NCBI GenBank assembly: GCA_028583685.1
Contig: JAMXIF010000073.1
Location: forward strand, 5,969,718 to 6,033,717
Reading direction: 5' to 3'
Length of the DNA: 64,000 nt
Source of the DNA: Petaurus breviceps papuanus
Lineage: Eukaryota > Chordata > Mammalia > Diprotodontia > Petauridae
The notes below the pieces were generated by a model. It was not told the origin of the DNA, did not search any database, and saw only the letters and a program-made list of their open reading frames with translations. Shown here one piece after another: positions 44,300-55,400 of this stretch (positions within the stretch are counted from its first letter, which is position 1; each line of letters begins with the position of its first letter). The position numbers and the translations under genes were made by a program.

Positions 44300-45330
44300 C
44301 GCCTCCCCCAAACCCTTCTCTTCATGAATCAATTAAATGCTACACTGTGCACTATATCAGAGTCCTTTGGTCCTTTATCCTATCACTGATCATGCTTTAC
44401 CAAACACCAACTTTGGCTTACTCCCACCATTCAGCTCCTTATCACCTATTTACATGAGGTTAAACAGAGCTGGGGAAAATCATGAAGCTGTAGAGACTGA
44501 TTCCACCACAAATGTGTGACCTGTAATCTTTACTGGGTCCTCAATGAAGCAAGGCAAATTTTTTTATACATACCTAACCCATTTGCTATCCCACTTACTA
44601 CACTGGCTATTCTAAGGCTTTTCATACCTCTTCAAGCTTCCCATTGCACCCCTCCACCACCTTCTCAGCTAAGGATCTTGCTTCATGTTGCTGAAAAAAC
44701 TAAAACCATTCAACAAGATGTTTCTGTCACTATCTCCTCCTTGATACTCATCTCACATGTAGATGCAGGTCTTCTCTTTGCCAAAGCAAATTTTTCTATG
44801 TTCACTCTTGAACCAGTAATTTCCCCTACTATCATTCCCATTCTATCACTTAATCCTGATATCAATGTCTATCTATCTATCTATCTATATATCTATCTGT
44901 CTGTCTGTCTGTCTGTCCATCCAGCTGGCCATCCATCTAACCATCCATCCATCCATCCATCTATCTATCTATTTATCTATCATCTATCTTTCTATGTATA
45001 TTTCTATGTGTATTTGCTTGTTGTTTCCCTGATTTCTACAAACACAGCCATGTCTTCCTCATCCTTTAAAAAGTTGATCCTACCACTACTGAACTATCAT
45101 TCCACATATCATTTTCAGCTAAGTTCCATGAGAAAGTCATCTATGCAAAGTGTCTCCATTTCCTTCTTCTTTCACTTGCTTCTAAATGGTGTGCAATATG
45201 GCTTCTGATCTCATCATTCAACTTAAAATGTCCTCTCCAAAGTTATCAGTGATTTTTTAATTATCAAATTGAATGGCTTTTTTCTCAGCTTCATCCTTCT
45301 TGACCTTTCTGTAGCATTTAAAATTGTTTT
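44300..45330 (+). mobile_element. L2 LINE, RT-region 5' part (continues at 52140)
   Basis: ACGCCTCCCCCAAACCCTTC and TCTTCATGAATCAATTAAAT match the L2 body. The end encodes a decayed reverse-transcriptase block: 'VQYGF.SHHST..VLSKVISDFLI.KLNGFFS' (compare [31 protein letters not shown]). It stops at GTAGCATTTAAAATTGTT, where the consensus continues into the next RT motif. The 230-codon ORF 44516-45208 is a remnant of this element crossing a microsatellite, not a gene. Confidence 0.75.
44867..44998. repeat. CTAT / CTGT / CCAT microsatellite
   Basis: Tetranucleotide run (CTAT)n-(CTGT)n-(CCAT)n-(CTAT)n inside the L2. Confidence 0.97.
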
Positions 45331-48163
45331 AACATTTGTGTTTAAAGTTTTGAGTTCCAGATTCTATCTATTTCTCCCTCCTTCTTCCCTCTCTCTGAGG
45401 CAGTAAGCAATCAGATATGTCATACATGTGCAATTATATAAAACAATTCCATATTACTCATATTGTAGAAGAAGATTCAAATAAAAGAAAAAAATAAAAG
45501 AAAGCAAAAAATATCATGCTTTCAGTCTTTATTAAATCAGTACCAGTTTGTTTCTTTGGAAGTAGATATCAAGCTTCATCATTAGTCCTTTGGGATTATC
45601 TTACATCAGTTCTTCATTGAATAATATTGTTGTTCAATTCTCCTGGTTTTGTTCACTTCACTAGCATCAAGGTCTGTCCAAGATTTTCTGAAATCATCCT
45701 GCTTGTCATTTTTTATAGCACAATAATATTCCATTATAATGACATACCACAGCTTGTTTAGCCATTCCCCAGGTGATGGATATTCCTTTGATTTCTAAAT
45801 CTAAATCCAAATCACAAAAAAAGTTTCTATAAATATTTTGGACAAATAGGGCCTTTTCTCTTTTTGTGGATGTCTTTGGGATATAGACCCAGCAGTGATA
45901 TTACTGGATCAAAGGAAATGTACAATTTTATAGCCTTTTGAGCATAGTTCCAAATCGTTCTCCACAATAGTTGGATCAGTTAACAACTGAGTGCACTACT
46001 GTCCCAGTTTTCCCACATCCCCTCAAATATCCAAAATTTTCCTGTTTTGTCACATAAATCACTCTGATAAGTGTGAGGTGGTACCTCAGAGTTGTTTTAA
46101 TTTGCATTTCTCTGATCAATAGTGATTTAGAGAATTTTTTATAATGTAATTTGTACCCAATCTATTCCACTGATTTACCACTCTATTTCTTAGCCAGATT
46201 ATTTTGATAATTACTACTTTATAATACAGTTTTAGATCTGGTACAGCTGGATCACCTTCTTTTGCATTTTTTTCATTGATTCTGTTGATATCCTTGAGTT
46301 TTTGTTCTTCCAGATGAATTTTGTTATTATTTTTTCTAGTTCTATAAAATATTTTTTATTGTTTGAGTAGTATGGCACTGAATAAATAGATTAATTTAGG
46401 TGGAATTATCTTTTTTTAAACATTGGCTTGGCCTACATATGAACAATTAATATTTTTCCAATTCCTGAGATCTGACATTATTTGTGTAAAAAGTCTTTTG
46501 TGATTATGTTCTTATAGGTCCTGGGTTTGTCTTGGCAAGTAGAATCTCAAGTATTTTATATTGCCTACAGTTATTTCAAAAGGAATTTCTCTTTCTAGCT
46601 CTTGCTGTTGGATTTAATTGGTAATATATAGAAATACTGGTGATTTATGTGGGTTTATTTTGTATCCTGGAAATTTGATAAAGTTGTTAATAATTTGAAG
46701 TAGTTTTTAAGTTGATTCTCCAGAATTTTCTAAGTATAGCATTATATCATTAGCAAAGAATGATAGTTTTGTTTCCTCATTACCTATTTTAATTCCTTCA
46801 ATTTCTTTTTCTTCTCTTATTGCTATAGCTAATATTTCTAGTACACTATTACATAATAAAGGTGATAATGGGCATCCTTGTTTCACCCCTGATAGTATTT
46901 GTAAGACTTCTAACTTACCCCATTACAGACAATGTTTGCTGACAGTTTTAGATAAAAATTACTTATCATTTTAACTTAAGCTGTATTTATTCCTATGTTC
47001 TCTAGCATTTTTAATAGGAATGAGTGCTGTATATTGTCAAAGGCAATTCTTTTGAGATAGTAATTTGATTTCTGTTGGTGTTATTATTGGTGTGGTCAAT
47101 TATGTTAATAATTTTCCTAATATTGAACCAGCCATTCATTCCTGGTATAAATCTGACCTGGTCATGGTTTATGATACTTATGATATATTGCTGTAATCTC
47201 TTTGCTGGTATGTTACTGAAAAATTTTGCATAAATATTCGTTAGGAAAATTGGTCTATGATTTTCTTTCTGTTTTGATTCTTTCTGGTTTAGCTATCAAC
47301 ATATTTGTTTCATAAAAGGAATTTTGAAGGACTCCTTCTTCATCTATTTTCCCAAATAGCTTAAATATTATTGAGAGTAATTGTTCTTTAAAGGTTTGGT
47401 AGAATTCAATTGTGAATCCATAAGGTCCTGGGGCTTTTTTCTTGGGAAGTTCATTGATGGCTTATTCAATTCCCCCCCCCCAAGATTGGGTTAAGTATTT
47501 TATTTCTTCTTCTTTTAATCTGGGTAATTCATATTTTTGTAGATATTCATCCATTTAATTTAGACTGTCAAATTTATTGGCAAATAATTGGGGAAAATAG
47601 TTCCTAACAAATGTCTTAATTTCCTGTTCATTGGTGTTGAGTTCACCCCTTTCATTTCTCATATTAGTAATTTGGTTTTCTTCTGTCCTTTTTAAAAATC
47701 AAATTAGCCAGTGGTTTATCTATTTTAATGTGGGCTTTTTCATAAAAACCAGTTTCTAGTTTTATTTATTAGTTCAATGATTTTCTTACTTTCAGTTTTA
47801 TTAATCTCTCCTTTGATTTTCAGGATTTTCAATTTGTTATTTTCCTAGTTTTTTGTTGTTGTTGTTGCATGCCCAATTCACCGATATACTTTTCCTCTAT
47901 CATACTGATATAAGCAATTAGAAATGCAAATTTTCCCCTAAGAATCACTTTGGCTGCATCCCATAAATGTTGATAGGGTGCCTTATTGCTGTCATTCTCT
48001 TTAATGAAATTATTGATTGTTTCCATCATTTGTTCTTTGAATACTTTTTAAATATTAGATTATTTAATTCGCTGTTAATTTTTCACTTTTCTTTCCATTC
48101 TCCATTATTGAATGTAATTTTTATTGCATTATGACCTGAAAAGAGTGAATTTACTATTTACTA

Positions 48164-48323
48164 TTTTGCTTTATCATATCTTGATGTCTCATAGTGTCAT
48201 TAGCTTCTACTTTTTCAGTTCTAATTTCTTTTTTGGAGGGGGGAAGGCAAGGCAATTCAGGTTAAGTGACTTGCCCAAGGTCACACAACTAGTAAAGTGT
48301 CAAGTGTCTGAAGGGGGATTTGA
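48164..48323 (-). repeat. 5'-truncated SINE-B plus 60-bp L1 ORF1-derived flank, inside L1 ORF2
   Basis: This segment duplicates 50103-50259: about 62 bp of L1 ORF1 flank (TTTTGCTTTAT...CAGTTCTAATTT) and the adjoining SINE 3' part. It interrupts the L1 ORF2 sequence, which runs into it at ACTATTTACTAT and resumes at CTGCATTTGGTTATGAGG. See findings. Confidence 0.8.
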
Positions 48324-50164
48324 TTCTGCATTTGGTTATGAGGTTCTGATGTCCCAACACATGATTAATTATTGTGTGGGTGCCATATACTGTTGAGTAA
48401 AAGGTATATTCCTTTATATTCCCATTCAATTTTCTCCAGAGATCTATCATATTTAACTTCCCAAAATTTTATTCACCTCCTTAACTTTTTTCTTGTTTAT
48501 TTTTTGGTTATATTTGTCTAGTTCTGAGAGGGAAAAGTTGATGTCCAACACTAGTAGAGTTTTATTATCTATTTTCTCCTATAACTCATTCAAATTCTTC
48601 AGAAATTTACATCCTATACCATTTGGTGCATATATTTAGTATTGATATGATACTTTGGTCTATGGCACCTTTCACCAAGATATAGTTTCAATCTTTATTT
48701 CTTTTAATTAGATCTACTTTTGCTTTTGCTTTGTCTGGACTATGATTGCTGCCCCTGCTTTCCTTGCTTTAGCTGAAGCATAATAGATTCTGTTCCAGTC
48801 CCTTACCTTTGCCCTGTTTGTATCTCTCTACTTCAGATGTGTTCCTTGTAAATAACATATTGTGGGATTCTGGTTTTTAGTCTATTCTGCTATCCACTTC
48901 CATTTTATGTGTGAGTTCATTCCATTCAAATTTATTCTTATCACTAACAATGTATCCCTCCATGTAATTTTTTGCTCATTTATATCCCCCTTTTACTCTC
49001 CCCTTTTTTCCCTCCTCACAGGTGTTTTACTTCTTATCACCACCTTCCCCAATATGCCCTCCCTTTTATCAGTCCCCCCTCCCCTTCTATTATCCCCATC
49101 CCTTTTTATTATCTTATAGGGTAAGATAGATTTCTATATCCAACTGAGTATGTATGTTATTCCCTTTTCAAGCAAATTTTGTTAAGAGTAAGGTTTAAGT
49201 TTTGTCTGCACTTATCCTCCATTTCCCCCTCCATTAAAATAGCTTCTTCATGCTCCTTTTATGTGGGCTAATCTACCTCATTCAATCTTCCCCCTCCCTC
49301 TTCTTCTAGTACAATTTTCTTTGTCACTCCTTTATTTTGTTCTGGGGGGGTATCATCCCATCACCCTATATACATACCCTCTGTCTTCATATACTCATTT
49401 TAATTATTCTTAGACCAATAAAGTTAAAGTTATAAATAATATCTTGTCATATAGAAATATAAACAGTTGAACCTTACTGAATTTCTTGTTTTCTCTTTCT
49501 TGTTTCTTTTTGCTTCCCTTGAGTTTTATATTTGGAAGTCAAATTATTTATTCAGTTCTGATCTGTTAATTAGAAATGCTTGAAAGTCCTCTATTTCATT
49601 AAATATCCATTTTTTTCCTGAAAGATTATATTTGCTTTTGCTGCGTAGGTGATTCTTGGTTATAATCTTAACTCCTTTGCCTTCCAGTATATCATATTCC
49701 AAGCCCTCCAGTTTTTTTTTAATGTAGAAGCTGCCAAATCTTGTGTAATCCTGACTATAGCTACCCAATGTTTGAGTTGTTTCTTTTTGGCTGCTTGAAA
49801 TACTTTCTCCTTGATCTGTGAGCTCTGGAATTTGGCTGTGATGTACCTGGCAGTTTTATTTGGGGATTTATTTGAGGAAGTGATTGGGGGATTCTTTCAA
49901 TTTCCATTTTGTCTTCTGGTTCTAATATATCATGGCAGTTTTCTTTGATAATTTCTTGAAAGATGTTGTCCAGGCCTTTTCTTTTAGCATGGATTTTAGA
50001 TAGTCCAATAATTTTTATATTATCTCTCCTGAATGTATCATCTAATTAATTATCAATCTAATGAGAAATTTTGCATTTTCTTCTTTTTTTTAACTTTTTT
50101 GATTTTGCTTTATTATGTCTTAATGTCTCATGAGTCATTAGTTTCTACTTTTCAGTTCTAATTT

Positions 50165-50316
50165 CTTTCTTGGAGGGGGGAAGGCAAGGCAATTGGGGTT
50201 AAGTGATTTGCCCAAGGTCACACAGCTACTAAATGTCAAGTGTCTGAGGCAGGATTTGAACTTAAGTCCTTCCGACTCCTGACATTGCTCTATTCATTGT
50301 GCCACCTAGCTGCCCC
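50165..50316 (-). repeat. SINE-B inserted in L1 ORF1
   Basis: GGAGGGGGGAAGGCAAGGCA, GGTTAAGTGATTTGCCCAAG, CACAGCTACTAAATGTCAAG and the end GCCACCTAGCTGCCCC. A perfect 13-bp target-site duplication, TCAGTTCTAATTT, lies at 50152-50164 and 50317-50329. It interrupts the coiled-coil end of L1 ORF1. Confidence 0.92.
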
Positions 50317-51351
50317 TCAGTTCTAATTTTTAAGGGATTATTTTCTCCACTAAGCTTTTGTACTTCCTTTGTCATTTGGTCAGTTATAGTTTTAGGGAGT
50401 TATTTACCTCAGTAAATTCTTCTATTTCTTTTCCTGTGCTATTGACTCTTTTTTCATGATTATCTTGCATTATTCTCATTCCTTTTTCGAATTTTTCTTC
50501 TACTTCTCTAATTTGCTTTAAAAAAATACCCTTTATAAATTCTTCCAAGAATTCTTTTTTGCCCTAAGACCAAATTATATTTTTCTTTTAGGCTTCACAT
50601 GCAGTCATGTTGACACTATTGCCCTCTTCCAAGTTTATGCCTTGATCCTCCCCATCATCATAGTAACTTTCTAGAGTCATGCTCTTTTTTGTGTTTTGCT
50701 CATTTTTTTCTGCCTTTTGGTTGGTTTTTTTTGGGTCATTTGGTGTCTTTCACTGGGCTTCAGGACTTAGCTGCTTGCTTTCTCTGGAGGACTGGCTTCC
50801 CTTCTGGTTTATACTTAGAGATGGACCCTCCCTGTTGTCCTCCCCTAAGAGTGGAGTTCAGCTGCTGGTCTGCCCCAGGAGTGGGACCCTGCTGTTCTGA
50901 TTGCTGCAGAAACAGGATATCTTTGCTGGTAGGCCCAGAAGCAGGGCCTTGCTCTTAGCCTGCCATAGGGTGGGGCTTCACTACTAGTCAGGAATGGAGT
51001 GATGGCTTTGCTGGTGGCTTGTGCTGGCGAGGGGGTTACTCTGGTGGGACCGTGCTGTGCAACACAGACTGCTTACTTGTCTAGGGGCCTGCTGGTTCAC
51101 AGGAGAGTGAGAACTCACTGATGGATTGCCCCAGCCTCAGAAGCCTGCTGCATGCCCCCTGCTGTGAGTCTGGCTGCTTGTCCTTCTATTGGACCTTGTT
51201 CCCCTCCTACCCCATTAAGACAGACCTTTCCTGCCAGGCTGGTAAGCTGCTTTCCTTCTCCTAGATCAATACTGAGGCAGTTTTCTATTTCACAAGGGAA
51301 TTTTGGGGGAATTCAGAGGGTTCCTTCCTCACTTCACCATCTTGTCACCAA

Positions 51352-52139
51352 AAGTCCTCAGCACTTTTTTTTAAATTTTGAACCCAATCTCTCTGCCTTG
51401 CCCATGCTAGAAGTACAACAGCCACTTATAGGTCCAGTCCCAATACTGATTATCCTTGAACCTTTAATGTTTTCAATTTCAAAGCTGGTCCAGCCTGGTT
51501 CCTGGACCCATCCCAGGAGGCATTTTTTTTTGTCTTCAAGCATCAATCATTCTGAAGTCAGTTTCGAACACACTACTTTAAAAATGCATTAGTTACATAG
51601 GATAAAAGTAATAGACAGATTTGTCATCTTACTATTTTTATTACAACATATAAATGTCAACATTTCCTAGTATAAATTGTCCCGTGGATTGTTATTATAC
51701 TTTGCATATCACTAATTCAGAATTTGTGATAATTCAGGTAAATATATGATGAAATTGACCTTTGTTCAGACTTGGAGTCAGGGGTAAGGGATTATTGAGC
51801 ACATGAAAAGTATGACACTGAAGCTTGGGTGAGAAGTTTGACTAGAATCTTTACCTGCTTATGAGAACAGAGAACTCTAGAAATGCCATTTTACTTGCAA
51901 GCAATAGATACACTAATTATAAATCACCTTATTTTTGGTTCAACCTATGATTTTGTTGGTATAGGGAACTTCCTGTGCAGAAACTGTCCTTGCTTATAAA
52001 AATGAGCCACAATATATTAGCTCTGGGCTCTCAATCAACTTAACTCACCGTGGCAGAGCTCAAAGAATCAATCAGCCTCACCCTCGCAGTAGAAGTGGTT
52101 ATAGATGTGTGACATCACATCCTGCTCAGAAGCTTCCGG
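51352..52139. other. Unresolved 790-bp segment between L1 and the L2 continuation
   Basis: It separates the L1 5' end from the point where the L2 resumes, so it should itself be inserted DNA. It contains a TATA-like TTGCTTATAAAAATGAGCC (about 51989) followed by a GC-richer stretch, which would suit an LTR, but no ends or polyadenylation signal are convincing. Confidence 0.4.
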
Positions 52140-52386
52140 CATCACTGGTCACCCTCTTCTGCTCAATACTTCTTATTCTCTGGATTTTCATTGGTTCTCC
52201 TACATATCCATCCACTACTCTCAGTCTCCTTTCCTGGATCTCCAACCGGGTCATACAAACTAACTGTGGATGTCCCCTAAATTTTTGTGGTGGTCCCTCT
52301 TCCTTTCTCCCACATTATTTCATAGATGATGGTTTCATCAGCACTTCTGCCTCCAATTATCCTCTGTAGGCAGATTTGATACATGG
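52140..52386 (+). mobile_element. L2 LINE, continuation of 44300-45330
   Basis: ACCCTCTTCTGCTCAATACT, TTCATTGGTTCTCCTACATA, CTCAGTCTCCTTTCCTGGAT and ACTAACTGTGGATGTCCCC follow directly on the consensus after the break at 45330 (codons of the DTVDHPLLLNTL...SFSVSFAGS...PLTVGVPQ region). Confidence 0.75.
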
Positions 52387-52391
52387 AATGG

Positions 52392-53074
52392 TGTAAGGGT
52401 TATGGGATTTAAAGATCTTCCATGCCCCGTTGGACTTGCTGATGTAGCAGGAAGGGGCGGAGCAAGAGGAAGCGGAAGCCAAGCTAGCGTTCCTGTGTTG
52501 GCTGGCGGTGGTGGTGATGGCAGCAGCAGCAGAGGCAGTGGCAGCGCGAAGCCCTTTTTGAGTTAGGACTGCTAAGGACTTTCTGCTAAGGACTCCTGCT
52601 GAGGACTGCCAGGGGCCGGAGCTGCTGGGAGCGCGCTTCCAGGATGCTGGGTGGTTGCTGTGTGTGGGGAGAGGAGGACCTTTGCCTGAGGTAGCCTGTT
52701 CTGTTTTAAAGGCTTGAAAATGTGGGTGCTTTCTACTTTATCTACCTGTGCCAATATCATAACTACTCTGATGGCTTTCACTTTCTGGTTTTGGGACTCA
52801 GTCTTTTGGTATCTTAATAAATTTTCTAGTTTATTTCCTCATATGGCAAACATGACATATTTTGTAATGGATAATTATATCAGCATATTTGTAATCTCTA
52901 TAGGCATTGTGAATATGGCATTGCTGATACATTTGGCGACGAGGATGGGATAATGTATCAGCAATGCCATATTCACAATGCCTATAGAGATTACATGACA
53001 TATTTTGTAATGGATAATTATATCAGCATATTTGTAATCTCTATAGGCATTGTGAATATGGCATTGCTGATACA
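52392..53074 (+). mobile_element. LTR retroelement fossil: LTR, primer-binding site and rearranged LTR ends
   Basis: The element is flanked by a 5-bp target-site duplication, AATGG (52387-52391 and 53075-53079). Parts: an LTR of about 540 bp (52392-52931) with AATAAA near 52816; a TT spacer; an 18-nt primer-binding site (52934-52951); a 43-bp inverted copy of the LTR right end plus spacer (52952-52994); and an 80-bp direct copy of the LTR right end (52995-53074). There is no internal coding region. The repeated parts are identical by eye, so the arrangement probably dates from integration and the copy is fairly young for its family. A more diverged relative is at 9103-9615. It landed in the L2. 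Confidence 0.8.
52934..52951 (+). promoter_or_regulatory. Primer-binding site, complementary to tRNA-Ser(GCT)
   Basis: TGGCGACGAGGATGGGAT is the exact complement of the last 18 nt (including CCA) of the serine GCT tRNA, which ends ATCCCATCCTCGTCG before CCA. The identification of the tRNA is from memory of the conserved vertebrate sequence. Confidence 0.8.
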
Positions 53075-53189
53075 AATGGGTACAAAACATAAGTTGAGGA
53101 CTCTACTGAGGTTGCCACCCAGATTGACTGAGGAAATAGGATGCCCTCTACAGAAACAAAAATTTTTAATAGAGAGGAAAGTTTGGGGG

Positions 53190-53560
53190 TAAAGACAATG
53201 AATTATGTTTTGGAAAGATGAATTTGAGATGCCTTTGGGATATACGGTTTTGAGATATCCAAAAGTCAATTGGTGGTACAAAACTGGAACTCAACAGAAA
53301 GGTTGTCATGAGATATAGATTTGGGAATCATCTGTGTAGAGATGATAATTAAGGTCCTGTACCACAACCAGTAACTTGGAGAAGGATGGATGACCAGAGT
53401 GAAAATGCAACCAACACTGGAAAGGATATCCAGGCATGCAGCATTATCAGGAGGGAGCAATTATTAAAAGATGGAAGGAATAAAAAAGGAAAAGGTTAAG
53501 ATGAAAGCAGGTTTGGTGATTATGGAGTCAACCTTCCAGAGGGTACAGTGGAATGGGCAG
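53190..53560 (-). repeat. L2 fragment, antisense
   Basis: GAGATGCCTTTGGGATATAC, GGTTTTGAGATATCCAAAAG, GAATCATCTGTGTAGAGATG and GATAATTAAGGTCC follow the antisense L2 RT region. Confidence 0.65.
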
Positions 53561-53904
53561 ATATATCTGGCACAGCACATTTGGGGGAGGGGGTGGGCTG
53601 GGTTGAGGAAGATGGGAATTTGAATATTGATGTTTTGACATGTTCCTCAGTAAGTTGACTGAGGAAACAGAGCCTCATGGCACTGGGCTCTAGGCTTCTG
53701 GGTTGTAGAGGAGTGAGCAAAGGTGCAAAAAGCTACCAAAAAGATATGGGGTCTCTATGATGTTTATAACCAGTTGAAAGGGGGAAAGACAGAGAGGACA
53801 GAGAGAAAAATGAAAAAGATAAGTGGCCAAAGACCAAATTTATCTACTTCAAAATTTTGTCTAGAGTTGAATTAATCAAGTGGCCATAGTTGGGATATGA
53901 AAAG

Positions 53905-54180
53905 AAGGGTAAATTTGGAATCAAAGATCCTAGTTTCAAATAGTAGTTCTACCGATTATGACCAATGTGATCTCGAGCAAGGCACTTAATTACCTTTGGC
54001 CTCAGTTTCCAGAGGAAAGAGCAATGACTCAAGGCAAAGAGCCTAGTTTCAAATCCCCCCTCTTATGCTGACAAACTTTTTTATCTTAAGCATGTCACTA
54101 TCTTTAGCCCTTAGCTTCTGTAACTGTAAAATAAGATTATTGAATTAGTTGTCCTTTCTGGTTCTATACCCATTATGTGA
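53905..54180 (+). repeat. Two consecutive MIR-type SINE fragments
   Basis: The first (53905-54012) has GATCTCGAGCAAGGCACTTA and GGCCTCAGTTTCC. The second (about 54020-54180) has AGAGCCTAGTTTCAAATCCC, CATGTCACTATCTTTAGCCC and GTCCTTTCTGGTTCTATACC. Confidence 0.65.
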
Positions 54181-54659
54181 AACTCAAAAAGAAAAGGGGT
54201 CACTAAACCATACATAAGGATCCCTGTAGGCTACATGTTAATTTAGAAAACTACATATTAGCCCTATTTATATTTTATTTTACTTTTAAAATTTTACTTT
54301 GTTAAATATTTCCCAATTCGATTTTATTCTGGTTGGGGCTACACTTGAGAGTTACAGATATATATTAAGTTTGATACTTCTGCTCAAGAGCTATGAATTT
54401 ATAACTCTATGATATCATGTCATCAAGCCTACACACAACATGTTGGCAGCTTCCCTCTGGATCTCTCGACATTTCAGGAATACCCATGGAGTACATGCCC
54501 TGTCCTTCAGTTATCCCTTGTTCTTCTTAGGTTTATAGTCCTTTGTTCAGTCATATGATATTTATCTGTTGATGTCCTTTATTCCTCTCACATAATTCTT
54601 CATCTATAATGCATTGCATTCTACTGTTATCTACTGTGTGTTCTCTACTGCTAAATAAA

Positions 54660-54840
54660 TAAACTAATATGTTAAGTGGTACAATAGAGACTGCTGGATT
54701 TGAGTCAGAGGTCCTAAGTTCAAGTTCTATTTCTGCCACTTTCTGCATGAGTGATCACAGAAAACTTAATTTCTCTAGATCTCAGTTTCCTTATTTGTAA
54801 AATTATGGGGTTGTATCATAAGCCCTTTAATACCTTTTCT
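54660..54840 (+). repeat. MIR-type CORE-SINE
   Basis: GTTAAGTGGTACAATAGAGA, CTGCTGGATTTGAGTCAGAG, TCTCTAGATCTCAGTTTCCT and TTATTTGTAAAATTATGG. Confidence 0.75.
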
Positions 54841-54849
54841 TTCTTTTGT

Positions 54850-55400
54850 GAGGTCCAAAATTATCCATTCTACAAGAAAAGAAACTGAAGCAGAGCCCCA
54901 AGACAACCACATTTTATTAAAAGGTCTATGGTCTCCTCTGATGAAGTGGACCTTGGATCTTCCCGATGATCTAAGATGCCCTCTGTGTTCAGTGCCTTAG
55001 TTTTCCAAGGTTGGTAGATCTTGCTCTTGACCTTCCAGGAGGACAAGAAATGATGCATCGGTGTGTGTGGTCACAGGATGGAAAAAGGAAGCAGGGGTCA
55101 GTTCCATTGACTAAGTGGTCATAAGATGGGTGCCTCGTGTTGGGCAAGAGAGGGTAGTCCAGAGGTCCAAAATTAAGTAGGCAAACTTTCCATATCACAT
55201 CAGACATCCTACCCACACTATGTTTGGTCATAGTGGTTAAGCAAAAGAGAGCAGAGGTCCAGGAGAGGTCCTCCTCTCACCGGCATTGGCTTTGGTCCTA
55301 CAGGCCAAAGGGTGGAGGTCTTCCAGTTAGCATTCTTGTGGTTAGGCAAGTGAAATGTATAGCACATTAGTGAGCTTATAGCTTGCAGTTAGAAGTTTGG
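54850..55400 (-). mobile_element. Candidate LTR-like fossil, antisense
   Basis: Read on the minus strand, a mixed-composition stretch of about 450 bp precedes an AATAAAATGTGG signal (complement near 54912) and a short end part. This resembles U3-R-U5, and no coding region is attached. Ends and target-site duplication are not defined, so family and age are open. Confidence 0.35.

Larger units (their letters stand above)
45331..51351 (-). mobile_element. Nearly full-length L1 LINE, antisense
   Basis: All L1 parts occur in order from right to left. The 5' end has a reverse-complement start of GGTGACAAGATGGTGAAGTG, a YY1-type AAGATGG as in other mammalian L1s. Then come a 5' UTR (about 50640-51351); ORF1 (about 49520-50640) encoding, near its end, 'FNEIEDFQAFLINRSELNK', the counterpart of the half-L1 ORF1 end; ORF2 (about 45606-49400), whose C-terminus reads 'MEYYCAIKNDKQDDFRKSWTDLDASEVNKTRR' before a stop at 45606-45608; and a 3' UTR reaching about 45331. 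Both ORFs carry many stops and shifts. It is about 6.0 kb. The A-tail is decayed and no convincing target-site duplication was found. It landed in the L2 RT region. Confidence 0.85.

Noticed and set aside
44516-45208. 230-codon ORF
   Set aside because: It lies in a decayed L2 and crosses a tetranucleotide microsatellite. The real L2 frame has stops, so this frame is incidental.
51152-51592. 146-codon ORF near the L1 5' end
   Set aside because: It mostly covers the antisense L1 5' UTR, where GC-rich sequence gives long chance ORFs.
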